Of a stretch of DNA of 50,770 nucleotides, positions 9,128-17,233 are shown piece after piece. How positions within the stretch are numbered: position 1 is the first letter of the stretch; every line of letters starts with the position of its first letter. Both the position numbers and the translations under genes were made by a program. Location: NCBI GenBank assembly GCA_002716125.1, contig PAZH01000081.1, positions 1-50,770 on the forward strand. Direction: 5' to 3'. The notes beneath the pieces were generated by a model. That model was not told the origin of the DNA, made no database searches, and saw only the letters and a program-made list of their open reading frames with translations. The stretch comes from Rhodospirillaceae bacterium. GTDB lineage: Bacteria; Pseudomonadota; Alphaproteobacteria; UBA8366.

Positions 9128-10069
9128 ATGTTGGCTGTCGATTCCTCATCCAACGATGTCTTCGGTGCGGCGCAAGTTTTGCCGCTGCAGGGCGGACGGC
9201 TGCACTTAAACGAGGGGCCGATCGATCTCATCATTGGCGCGGAAGGCGAACCGGCCGCCGTGTCGACGGCATACCAGCGTATCGCGCGGCGTTTCGAAGG
9301 GCTGCTCGGCGAACTCGTCACCGAATTGCCCCACCTGCGGCAGCCGCTCGGAATGCCCGCCCATCGATTTCAAGGGCGGGTTGCGTCGCTGATGGCGAAT
9401 GCCGTCTCGAAGCATGCAGACGACTTCGTGACGCCGATGGCCGCCGTTGCGGGTGCCGTCGCCGACGAGATGATCGCGCAGGTCAACGACCTTACCGGTC
9501 TCCGCAAGATTTACGTCAACGACGGCGGCGACATCGCCTTCCATCTGTCGCCAAACGAGACGATCTCGATCGGCCTCGTCAGCGTGCTGCATACCGCCAC
9601 GGTCGATGGATCGATCCGCATACCGGCCGCCGCTCCGATCAGAGGGGTTGCGACCAGCGGCATGGACGGCCGCAGCCTGTCCTTTGGCATCGCGGATGCG
9701 GTCACCGTCTTGGCGCGATCTGCCGCCGAAGCTGATGTTGCCGCGACACTGATCGCCAATGCCGTCGATATCGACGATCCGGCCATCGAACGGATTCCCG
9801 CCAATGAATTGGACCCCGATAGCGATCTCGGTGACCGCCTTGTGACCGCCTCGCGTGGCCCCTTGTCCGAGACGGGTGTCCGGCAAGCGCTCGAATGCGG
9901 TACGACCCGCGCGACGCAGATGATGAACGACGGCAAAATCGAAGCCGCACTGCTTGCCTGCGACGGCCAGATTCGAATTGTCGAAAATCCGAAACGCCAA
10001 ATTTCCGAAACATTGATTCCATATGAAAACGCCGACAACAGGCGTCCGCAACGGAGGACGAAATCGTGA
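9128..10069 (+). CDS. UPF0280 family protein (ApbE superfamily)
   Basis: A 313-residue protein of the UPF0280 family, related to the ApbE flavin transferases. Supporting segments are LNEGPIDLIIGAEG near residue 20, an alanine-rich MAAVAGAVADEM around 110, IYVNDGGDIAFHL near 127 and GVATSGMDGRSLSFGIADAVTV near 170. ATG 9128 is chosen because an upstream in-frame start would run into the preceding coding sequence. The stop overlaps the nadC-type GTG start. No lipobox is present, unlike periplasmic ApbE, so it should act in the cytoplasm. Its position directly after a reductase whose clostridial relative carries covalent flavin suggests it installs that flavin (inference). Confidence 0.82.
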   Translation: MLAVDSSSNDVFGAAQVLPLQGGRLHLNEGPIDLIIGAEGEPAAVSTAYQRIARRFEGLLGELVTELPHLRQPLGMPAHRFQGRVASLMANAVSKHADDFVTPMAAVAGAVADEMIAQVNDLTGLRKIYVNDGGDIAFHLSPNETISIGLVSVLHTATVDGSIRIPAAAPIRGVATSGMDGRSLSFGIADAVTVLARSAAEADVAATLIANAVDIDDPAIERIPANELDPDSDLGDRLVTASRGPLSETGVRQALECGTTRATQMMNDGKIEAALLACDGQIRIVENPKRQISETLIPYENADNRRPQRRTKS

Positions 10070-10905
10070 TTGACCCCCTTTTGATCGAAGAGCAAATCGG
10101 ACAAATCTTGCGCGAAGACATTGGTTTTGGCGACCTGACATCGACCATCATGATCGACGAAGACACGACGGGCGTCTTCGACGTGAATGCGCGCGAAGAT
10201 ATCGTCGTTGCGGGCATGGCGGTTGCAGCCGCCATCTTCAAACGCTGTGAGCCCGGCTGCACGTTCGAGCCGAAGGTCAACGACGGCGACCATATCACCG
10301 ACGGTACGACGATGGCGCGGGTCTCCGGAAAGGCCCGCGGTCTGCTGACCGCCGAGCGCAGCGCCTTGAACATGCTGCAGCACCTTTCGGGCATCGCGAC
10401 CTTAACGTCGAAATACGTCAAGGAAATCGAGGGTACCGGGGCGACATTGATCGACACCCGTAAAACGACACCCGGCCTCCGCGCCCTGGAAAAGCATGCA
10501 GTGACGTGCGGCGGCGGGCGGAACCACCGGCTCGCGCTCGACGGCGGCGTCTTGGTGAAAGACAATCATATCGCCGTTTGCGGCGGCCTCACGGCAGCCA
10601 TTCAAAGAGCAAAATCGCAGGTCCCGACGATGACGAAGGTGCAGGTCGAATGCGACAACTTGGATCAAGTCAAAGAAGCGGTCGAAGCCGGCGCAGATTC
10701 ACTCCTACTGGACAACATGTCCCCGAACACGATGCGCGAAGCCGCCAAGATCGTCGACGGTCGGATCACCCTCGAGGCTTCCGGCGGCATTACGTTGGAG
10801 ACCGTCCGTGCCAAGGCGGAATCCGGCGTCGATCTCATCTCGACCGGCAAAATAACCCAGTCAGCGCCATCCGTGGATATCGGACTCGACGACGTCGAGA
10901 CCTAA
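10066..10905 (+). CDS. nadC: Nicotinate-nucleotide diphosphorylase (quinolinate phosphoribosyltransferase)
   Basis: Family reaction: quinolinate + PRPP gives nicotinate mononucleotide + CO2 + PPi. The 279-residue length is normal. Basic substrate-binding residues are retained: R98 in TAER, R132/K133 in DTRKTTPGLR, R152/H154/R155 in GGGRNHR and K165 in VKDNHI; the C-terminus has LDNMSP, LEASGGI and SAPSVDIGLD. The GTG start at 10066 has a GGAGG ribosome-binding site about nine bases upstream and overlaps the UPF0280 stop (GTGA). No nadA or nadB is adjacent; instead it sits among pyridine-degradation genes and directly before a PRPP-forming fusion, so a catabolic role is proposed. The intact site argues against the ModD paralogue, but paralogues with altered substrate are possible. 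Confidence 0.88.
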   Translation: MIDPLLIEEQIGQILREDIGFGDLTSTIMIDEDTTGVFDVNAREDIVVAGMAVAAAIFKRCEPGCTFEPKVNDGDHITDGTTMARVSGKARGLLTAERSALNMLQHLSGIATLTSKYVKEIEGTGATLIDTRKTTPGLRALEKHAVTCGGGRNHRLALDGGVLVKDNHIAVCGGLTAAIQRAKSQVPTMTKVQVECDNLDQVKEAVEAGADSLLLDNMSPNTMREAAKIVDGRITLEASGGITLETVRAKAESGVDLISTGKITQSAPSVDIGLDDVET

Positions 10906-10931
10906 ACCCGGACAGATCGCACGGAGACTAA

Positions 10932-12968
10932 ATGAAAGGCATTCTTTTTCTTGTCGTTGGGCCAAGCGGTGCGGGTAAAGACACCCTCATGGACGGTGTG
11001 CGCGCGCGCCTGGCTGATGACGCGAGGTTTGTCTTTGCACGCCGCGCGATTACCCGGCCTGCCGACGCAGGTGGTGAAGACCACGAAGCCGTCGATATCG
11101 CGGAATTCGAACGCCGCCGCGACGCCGGCGGCTTCCTTGCTTATTGGCAAGCCCACGACTTGTCCTATGGACTGCCTATCGCTTTAGAAGAGCAGCTGGC
11201 GAGCGGCAAGAACGTCTTGGCGAACGTGTCGCGCGCGGTAATCCCGGAAATTCTAACGCGTTACAGCTCGACGAAAGTGGTGGAAATCACCGCGCCGCCT
11301 GAAATTCTCGCGGCGCGCCTCGGGACACGCGGACGGGAATCGGAGGACGATATAAAGCGGCGCCTTGCTCGAAAAGCCGCCCCCTACCCGCCGGAAGCAG
11401 AAGTTCTGACAATCCAAAACGACTCGACTCCGGAAGCCGGCATCGACCGTTTGCATGGCGCTCTATTGCGCTCGCTCCCAAATACGCTTCGTATTCGTCA
11501 ACTGCCGATCGATACTTGGCACGAAAACGTGTGTTTTCTGCACCGCAATTGTTCGCACTACAACGCCGAGGATTACCTTGGCACCATGAAAGTCGATATC
11601 TCGGGTGCCGCGCACAGCATACGCTCAAAAGTAAACGTCATCGACGACGACACACTCCTGAATCCTGACGAGATCGGTTTGTCTCGGCACGCGTTCGAAG
11701 CCCTGGGGCTGCCCGAGAATTCGGACGTTACGATCGAACGCACACCTTCGCCGAAAAGCGTAAACGCCTTGCGGTCGAAGTTGAACGGCACCGAGCTATC
11801 CCTCGACGGTATGCATACGGTCATTCGCGATATTGCGGAAGACAGGTATACCGAAAAGGAAATCGCCGCGTTCCTTGTCGCCGCCTCGCAGAACCTGACG
11901 ATAAACGAAGTCCAATCCCTGACACGCGCCCGCGCGGAATTCGCACACCGTTTCGATTGGGGGCAGGACCTGGTCGTGGACAAACACTCGATGGGCGGCA
12001 TCCCCGGAAGCCGCATTACGATGATCGTCATTCCGATCGTCGCCGCCCACGGTCTCCTCATCCCCAAAACATCGTCGCGGGCGATCACATCGGCAGCGGG
12101 TACCGCCGACGCGATGGAAACGGTCGCCCGGGTCGAGCTGACGCCGGACGAGGTTCAGCAAACGGTTCGCGATAGCAATGGCTGTATCGCGTGGAACGGG
12201 CGATTAAATCACTCTTCGATCGACGACGTTATGAATTCGATTACCCGGCCGCTGGGTATCGATTCGACCAAATGGGCCGTCGCGTCGATCCTATCGAAGA
12301 AACTCGCTGCCGGTGCGACACATACGATTATCGACATCCCGGTCGGTCCTTATGCAAAGGTACAGCAAGGCCGCGAAGGTCGGGAATTGTCACGTCTGTT
12401 CGAAGAAGTCGGCGCTGGCATCGGCATGACCGTAATCGCGCGTGTCACGGACGGCAGCCGGCCGATCGGTCGAGGCATCGGCCCCGCTCTCGAAGTTCGC
12501 GATGTATACAAGGTCCTCGAGAATGCGCCGGACGCACCGGAAGATTTGCGAGAGAAGGCGCTCGGCTTTGCTGCCTCCATTCTCGAATGGGACCCCGAAG
12601 TTTCACGGGGCCGAGGGCGCGATCTTGCCGCCAAAATACTGCAAACGGGGCAAGCGCTGAAATCGCTGGAAAGCATCATCGACGCACAGGGCCGAAAGGG
12701 CGACCCGGATCGTCCGGGCGATTTAGTACATGAAGTGACCGCATCGCGCAGCGGCACCATCTCTAAAATCGACTCTTATCGGATATCCGGCATCGCGCGT
12801 CGCGCCGGCGCGCCAATGGACAAGTCCGCCGGCGTCGACCTCGCGATCCGGTTGGGCGAAGAAGTCAAAGCGGGCGACACGCTTTATTTCATCCACGCCA
12901 ATGTTGAATCCGATTTCCGGATCGCGGGCGACGCTGCGGAAAATGAGAGCGGCATCGAAATTGACTAA
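10932..12968 (+). CDS. Fusion of ribose-1,5-bisphosphate kinase (PhnN) and AMP/thymidine-phosphorylase-family domain
   Basis: 678 residues, two enzymes in one chain. Residues 1-185 are PhnN-like: P-loop GPSGAGKDT at 10-18, and a guanylate-kinase-like fold with RAITRPAD near 37. PhnN converts ribose-1,5-bisphosphate + ATP to PRPP. From about residue 188 to the end is the nucleoside-monophosphate phosphorylase domain: DKHSMGGIPGS from D350, and KTSSRAITSAAGTADAME from K379, as in archaeal AMP phosphorylases (NMP + Pi to base + ribose-1,5-bisphosphate). The product of the second domain is the substrate of the first, so the protein should turn a nucleoside monophosphate into free base and PRPP. 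It starts 26 bases after nadC with GGAG upstream. With NadC making NaMN next door, NaMN is the proposed substrate (inference). Confidence 0.88.
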   Translation: MKGILFLVVGPSGAGKDTLMDGVRARLADDARFVFARRAITRPADAGGEDHEAVDIAEFERRRDAGGFLAYWQAHDLSYGLPIALEEQLASGKNVLANVSRAVIPEILTRYSSTKVVEITAPPEILAARLGTRGRESEDDIKRRLARKAAPYPPEAEVLTIQNDSTPEAGIDRLHGALLRSLPNTLRIRQLPIDTWHENVCFLHRNCSHYNAEDYLGTMKVDISGAAHSIRSKVNVIDDDTLLNPDEIGLSRHAFEALGLPENSDVTIERTPSPKSVNALRSKLNGTELSLDGMHTVIRDIAEDRYTEKEIAAFLVAASQNLTINEVQSLTRARAEFAHRFDWGQDLVVDKHSMGGIPGSRITMIVIPIVAAHGLLIPKTSSRAITSAAGTADAMETVARVELTPDEVQQTVRDSNGCIAWNGRLNHSSIDDVMNSITRPLGIDSTKWAVASILSKKLAAGATHTIIDIPVGPYAKVQQGREGRELSRLFEEVGAGIGMTVIARVTDGSRPIGRGIGPALEVRDVYKVLENAPDAPEDLREKALGFAASILEWDPEVSRGRGRDLAAKILQTGQALKSLESIIDAQGRKGDPDRPGDLVHEVTASRSGTISKIDSYRISGIARRAGAPMDKSAGVDLAIRLGEEVKAGDTLYFIHANVESDFRIAGDAAENESGIEID

Positions 12969-12973
12969 TCAAA

Positions 12974-12990
12974 ACAAGCAAATTGCTTGT
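12974..12990. repeat. 17-base palindrome after the pyridine cluster
   Basis: ACAAGCAA and TTGCTTGT around a single central A, five bases after the stop codon at 12968. It could fold as a 7-bp hairpin with an AAT loop, but no T-run follows, so a classical intrinsic terminator is not supported. It may be an operator; the half-site resembles the MarR palindrome at 3943 in reverse order. Confidence 0.4.
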
Positions 12991-13101
12991 CGGTTGCCTA
13001 TTAATTAATAAATAGTCAATAATTCTCGCCTTAAAGTTCGGGCGAAGGTTTTGATAAACGTGATTGCGTAATTCGCCTTTTGGAGCATAGAGGGACGGGA
13101 A

Positions 13102-13407
13102 ATGGAATATAATACCAGCAAAATTGCTGACGGGCTTGAAGTAGACCTTATCGGACGACTTACCTTCGACGAACATACGGTTTGCCGACAACTCATCAGA
13201 GAACTTACCGAAGACGATTCGAATAATAAGATTATCAATCTGTCCAACTTGGAGTTCATCGACTCAGCCGGACTTGGCTTGTTGTTGCGCATCCAAGATG
13301 CCTGCAGCAAAGCGGGCCAAACGCTGTCTCTGCGCGTGCTGTCAGACGGTCAAGTGCAGAAAATGCTGCAAGTTGCCCGCTTCGATCAGCTGGTCCCCTA
13401 CGTATAA
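13102..13407 (+). CDS. STAS-domain anti-sigma factor antagonist
   Basis: A 101-residue single STAS domain, the size of SpoIIAA/RsbV proteins. The switch motif EFIDSAGLGLLL places the phosphorylatable serine at S55. A GGGACGGGAA ribosome-binding region precedes the ATG. The next two genes encode an ATPase-type kinase and a PP2C phosphatase, the expected partners: the kinase would phosphorylate S55 and the phosphatase would reverse it. The 133 bases upstream are AT-rich and may hold the promoter. No sigma factor is encoded in the window, so the output is not known. Confidence 0.9.
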   Translation: MEYNTSKIADGLEVDLIGRLTFDEHTVCRQLIRELTEDDSNNKIINLSNLEFIDSAGLGLLLRIQDACSKAGQTLSLRVLSDGQVQKMLQVARFDQLVPYV

Positions 13408-13467
13408 ACCACGCACGGCCTGACCCGTCCTACCGCAGAATTCTGTCGCGTCGCATTAGTCGTAGAG

Positions 13468-14241
13468 GTGTTTGCTATCAGCACGCTTTCTCAAGCAGAG
13501 ATTTGGCATGACGGCTGTCTCACCTCGACAACCGACAACAAGGCGTTTGCTGACCTTCCTCTAAATGCACTGAAATTTCCCGACCTCCCCGATCATCAAG
13601 AATTCACACTGCCCGAATTCGGCGAAGTCGCGGACCAAAGTCTCGTTGTGACACAGGACTTGTCGGAAATTCGCTTGGCGTCCCTTACGGCGTACCCCTT
13701 TGGCGGTATCTACGAATTCGACAGCCCGTTGAATACAGACCACCTGCGCGACGTGGTGAAATCAACCGGTCCAACGTCCCTTGTTATGAATCTTACGTCT
13801 CGGACTGCATTTATGCGCCAAATGGCGCGACACTATTCCAAATTTCTTTTGACCCGCGTAACCCTATCCGAGCAATCGGAGACGGATTATGCGATCGTTC
13901 TGCAAGAAGCCGTCGCGAATGCTATCTTGCACGGAAATCTCGAAGTCGAATCCGCGTCCATACCGTCCGGTCTGAGCGGTTTGCAAGATCAATACGATCT
14001 CATCGAAAAGCGCCTATCGGATGACGTTCTCGCATCGCGGCGTGTCGGATTAACCGCACGTTGGACGACAGAAGAACTCGTCACGGAAGTCGTCAACGAG
14101 GGTCCCGGCTATGAGCCTCGCCCACGGAACCCAGAACCAGCAAATGCGCCGCGACGCGGCATGGCTCTCATTGAGAGCTTAACCGAACGAATGGTTATCG
14201 ACCAAAACGGCCGTCGTATAACATTCAAGATTAAACGTTAG
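13468..14241 (+). CDS. HATPase-domain anti-sigma factor / serine kinase
   Basis: 257 residues. The GHKL ATPase fold occupies the C-terminal half: N-box QEAVANAILHGN with E147, N151 and N157, a degenerate G1 box NEGPGY near residue 222 and a G2-like RRGMALIESL near 238. The first 110 residues are an extra N-terminal domain without a recognised motif; short RsbW/SpoIIAB proteins lack it. The GTG at 13468 is the only reasonable in-frame start, but AGAGG lies too close to it, so the true start is uncertain. Genes on either side encode STAS and PP2C proteins, supporting a partner-switching role. Confidence 0.8.
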   Translation: MFAISTLSQAEIWHDGCLTSTTDNKAFADLPLNALKFPDLPDHQEFTLPEFGEVADQSLVVTQDLSEIRLASLTAYPFGGIYEFDSPLNTDHLRDVVKSTGPTSLVMNLTSRTAFMRQMARHYSKFLLTRVTLSEQSETDYAIVLQEAVANAILHGNLEVESASIPSGLSGLQDQYDLIEKRLSDDVLASRRVGLTARWTTEELVTEVVNEGPGYEPRPRNPEPANAPRRGMALIESLTERMVIDQNGRRITFKIKR

Positions 14242-14258
14242 TTAGGTAGTCTTTCGCC

Positions 14259-15458
14259 ATGCCATCCGACTCGTTCAGCTCAACACCTAGCGGATCTGCC
14301 GTCGAATTCACCCTTACGGATCGTCCGATACTCATCGTCGACGACGAGGAGATCATTCGTGAATTCGTAAAGATGCATCTTATGGTCGACGGTTTCGAGA
14401 ACATTGAAACGGCTGAAAACGGTGCGGTCGCTTTGGAGAAAGTAAAGGCATTCAACCCCGATCTAATAATCCTCGATATGAAAATGCCGGTCCTGGATGG
14501 ATTCGGCGTTTTGAAAGCGCTCCGGAGCGAAACCGAAACGGAAGACCTTCCCGTCCTCGTCACCTCGGCTCTCGATACCCACGAAGGGCGGAACGCAATA
14601 TTGCGTCATGGTGCGTCCAACCTGATGTCGAAACCCATCGACGCGGAGATCATGCTGCGGCGGTGCCGGGACATGCTCGAGCGCCATTTACTGATTCAAG
14701 AATTGACGCGCTATCGACTTCGATTGGATCACGAGTTATCGGCCGCCCGCGACATGCAGCGTCAGATCGTTCCTTCGGACGAAGACGCGAAAGAAATCAC
14801 AAACCGGTACGGTTGCGAGATCGCCGCCCACTATCAACCGTCATCAGAGTTGGGTGGTGACTTCTGGGGTATTCGAAATATTGATGAAGATCGGTTCATG
14901 TTATTTACCGCCGATTTTTCGGGACACGGCGTGGCGGCTTCTCTTAACACATTTCGTCTCGATGCCATCATCAAGGAGATGGAAGTCACTTCCCCGTCGC
15001 CGGCTGACTTTCTCGCCAATATCAATGCGTCTCTTTACACGCTCTTGGAACCGGGGCAATTCGCGACCATGCTCTGTGCCATTATCGAGCCGAAGAACGA
15101 CCGACTCGTTTACGCGGGTGCGGCCGCCCCGGAACCCATATTCGGCAACGTCACAACACAGAACGCGTCTCTGTTGGACGGCAGCGGCATCTTGTTAGGC
15201 GTTCGGGAAAGCTCGACCTACGAGGACAAAGAGATCGAATTCCCAAAAGGCTCGTTCATGTTTCTTTTCAGTGACGCGCTGTTCGAAAGCCCGAATCAGG
15301 ACGGAAAAGCTCTAGAAACCGAAGGCGTGCTCGAGCTTACCCAAAGCGCAATCGTAAAGTCACCGGCGACGCCGTTCGATTTCGTCCTCAGCGAATTCTA
15401 TAAAGAGGTGTCGCAGCCGCTGAACGATGACCTGACGGCCATCTGGCTTTCCCATTAG
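14259..15458 (+). CDS. Response regulator with SpoIIE-type PP2C phosphatase output
   Basis: 399 residues. A receiver domain (about 22-140) has the acidic pair VDDE at 27-30, phosphoacceptor D73 in ILDMKMP and K125 in MSKPID. A helical linker leads to a PP2C/SpoIIE domain from about 195, with GGDFWG, FTADFSGHGVAAS and the C-terminal NDDLTAIWL metal-binding segments. The family architecture is RsbU/HsbR-like: phosphorylation of the receiver controls dephosphorylation of the STAS protein. It begins 17 bases after the ATPase gene. The cognate histidine kinase is not in the window. Confidence 0.92.
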   Translation: MPSDSFSSTPSGSAVEFTLTDRPILIVDDEEIIREFVKMHLMVDGFENIETAENGAVALEKVKAFNPDLIILDMKMPVLDGFGVLKALRSETETEDLPVLVTSALDTHEGRNAILRHGASNLMSKPIDAEIMLRRCRDMLERHLLIQELTRYRLRLDHELSAARDMQRQIVPSDEDAKEITNRYGCEIAAHYQPSSELGGDFWGIRNIDEDRFMLFTADFSGHGVAASLNTFRLDAIIKEMEVTSPSPADFLANINASLYTLLEPGQFATMLCAIIEPKNDRLVYAGAAAPEPIFGNVTTQNASLLDGSGILLGVRESSTYEDKEIEFPKGSFMFLFSDALFESPNQDGKALETEGVLELTQSAIVKSPATPFDFVLSEFYKEVSQPLNDDLTAIWLSH

Positions 15459-15475
15459 GGAACCGGCCTCGCCTG

Positions 15476-15700
15476 CTATTGCGGCAACAGCATATCCGCG
15501 ATGATGTGCGTCAGTTCCGCAAATGTCTTAAAGACGAACCAAAGCGCGATCCCCGCGACGACCGCGGCCGCAAGCCATATCCAATGCCACGCGGCAACGA
15601 AAACGCCGACTAATCCAAGAATCGGTAAAGCCAGCCCCGCCAGTATTGCGAGTTTTGCGCCATGCTGAACCATGAATCGGACGGCCGGATATTGCTCCAT
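15476..15700 (-). CDS. Small inner-membrane protein, two predicted transmembrane helices
   Basis: 74 residues from the ATG at 15700, which has AGGGAG ten bases upstream; a TTG further upstream is less likely. Two hydrophobic stretches, LAILAGLALPILGLVGVFVA and IWLAAAVVAGIALWFVF, are joined by a very short turn, giving a helical hairpin. No family is recognised and no catalytic residue is evident. It is convergent with the phosphatase gene, 17 bases apart. The reading frame is credible because of its ribosome-binding site and clear membrane pattern. Confidence 0.65.
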   Translation of the reverse strand: MEQYPAVRFMVQHGAKLAILAGLALPILGLVGVFVAAWHWIWLAAAVVAGIALWFVFKTFAELTHIIADMLLPQ

Positions 15701-15808
15701 ACTGTCTCTACTCCCTCTCAAGTGGACGATACCGCGCCGGTACCGGCAATTGCTCTTCGCTACAAGGATATTACCTAAAGAATTAAGCAGAAGAACGGAG
15801 ACGGAAAG

Positions 15809-17221
15809 ATGACGGACAAACCGCTATCAAGCCTTGAGCTCGCCGAGGAGATGATCGCCCTCGATGCTGATACACTGACCGCCGCCGACACGGCCCAGCT
15901 TCAACGCCTTATTTTGGACTATGGCGCGGTCACGCTTTGTGGCTCAACGCAGCCCTGGGGCCGTAAGATGCGCACCTGGTCGCAGGAACAACGCGCCAGC
16001 GGCGCCGCCCGCCTGATCGGCTCCGGCGACCTCACAAATGCCGCCACGGCGGCGCTTGCCAATGGTACCGCGGCCCACGGCTACGAGCTCGACGACACCC
16101 ACGAGGCGTCGAGCAGCCATCCGGGGGCGGTGGTCATCTCCGCCGCTTTCGCCGTCGCGGCGGAAACAAACGCCCAAGGGCGCGATATCCTGGCCGCCAT
16201 CGCGGCCGGTTATGAAGCGATGACCCGCATCGGACGCGCCGCGATATCGCAAGAAGTCACAGAGCGCGGTTTCCACGCGACGTGTTTGTTCGGCCCCTTC
16301 GGCGCCGCCGCGGCAGCCGCAAAGTTGATGGGGCTCGACGCGTCAGGACTGGCACGTTCCTGGGGCCTTGCGCTCTCCATGGTCAGCGGCTCTTCGCAAT
16401 TCGCGCATGAACCGCAAGGAACGATGGTGAAACGTATGCACGCCGGTATTCCCGCCATGCACGGTGTCATCGCCGCTCAACTCGGCAAGCTGGAGATGTC
16501 GGCACCGGTCAATGCGTTGGAAGGTCCCCTCGCCTTCTATCACCTATACAGTGCCAACCCGAATCTAGAATTGCTTCGACGCAAGCCCGGCGCGCCGCTC
16601 GAAATACACAATATCAGCTTTAAGCCCTATTCCTGTTGCCGCAAATTCCACTCGATGATCGATTGTCTCGAGATTGCCACCGACAAATTCAGCCACGATC
16701 CGGCGGACATTTCGAAGGTCGACGTCTATTCGCCGGAGAACGCGATTAAAAAACATGCGATCCGTCGACCGGACTCGGTCATGGCGGCACAGTATTCAAT
16801 GCCCTATATCACCGCCGCGACCCTCGCATACGGACCTAAAAATTACGGCGCTTTCGAAAGCGCGTACCATCAGGATCCGACGATTATCTCATTGATCGAT
16901 AAGACCGAGGCGCATCACGACCCGAAACTCGACGGCTATTTGCCGGAGCGAATGGCAAATCGCGTGGTCGTCACATTCGCCGACGGCCGCCAGGAATCCG
17001 CCGAGGTGATCGAAGCGCTCGGCTCACCCGAACGCCCGCTTTCATTCGACGGCGTTCTCGAAAAGGCGATGCCTTTAATCGATATGGTCGACTCGGAAAT
17101 TGACCTGCCCGCCATCGCCGATGCCGTCCGCCGATTGCCGGACATGACCGATATCGACGATCTGATGAAGCTTCTCGTCGCCGCCAGTTACGATGCGCCG
17201 ACGTCGGTTGCGGCGGAATAA
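15809..17221 (+). CDS. MmgE/PrpD family protein
   Basis: 470 residues of the MmgE/PrpD family, whose members include 2-methylcitrate dehydratase and several dehydratases or isomerases of unknown substrate. Family segments are the N-terminal LDYGAVTLCGS, AHGYELDDTHEASSSHPGAVV near residue 90 (the conserved DDTH region), GFHATCLFGPFGAAAAAAKL near 153 and KPYSCCRKFHSMIDCLE near 272. ATG 15809 has GGAGACGG upstream. It is convergent with the minus-strand gene ending at 17234, with only 12 bases between. It is not close enough to the classical prpB/prpC pair to assign methylcitrate dehydratase. Confidence 0.88.
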   Translation: MTDKPLSSLELAEEMIALDADTLTAADTAQLQRLILDYGAVTLCGSTQPWGRKMRTWSQEQRASGAARLIGSGDLTNAATAALANGTAAHGYELDDTHEASSSHPGAVVISAAFAVAAETNAQGRDILAAIAAGYEAMTRIGRAAISQEVTERGFHATCLFGPFGAAAAAAKLMGLDASGLARSWGLALSMVSGSSQFAHEPQGTMVKRMHAGIPAMHGVIAAQLGKLEMSAPVNALEGPLAFYHLYSANPNLELLRRKPGAPLEIHNISFKPYSCCRKFHSMIDCLEIATDKFSHDPADISKVDVYSPENAIKKHAIRRPDSVMAAQYSMPYITAATLAYGPKNYGAFESAYHQDPTIISLIDKTEAHHDPKLDGYLPERMANRVVVTFADGRQESAEVIEALGSPERPLSFDGVLEKAMPLIDMVDSEIDLPAIADAVRRLPDMTDIDDLMKLLVAASYDAPTSVAAE

Positions 17222-17233
17222 GGCTCGGGCAAC

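Noticed and set aside
7509..9149. Long open frame of 546 codons on the minus strand opposite the reductase gene
   Set aside because: It is a high-GC antisense shadow of a well-supported gene with family motifs; its translation shows no recognisable domain.
10066..10905. ModD (molybdate-linked NadC paralogue) because molybdenum enzymes are nearby
   Set aside because: The quinolinate-binding basic residues and the canonical NadC C-terminus are intact, and no molybdate transporter gene is adjacent.
12974..12990. Intrinsic terminator of the pyridine cluster
   Set aside because: The dyad is AT-rich and lacks a following T-run.
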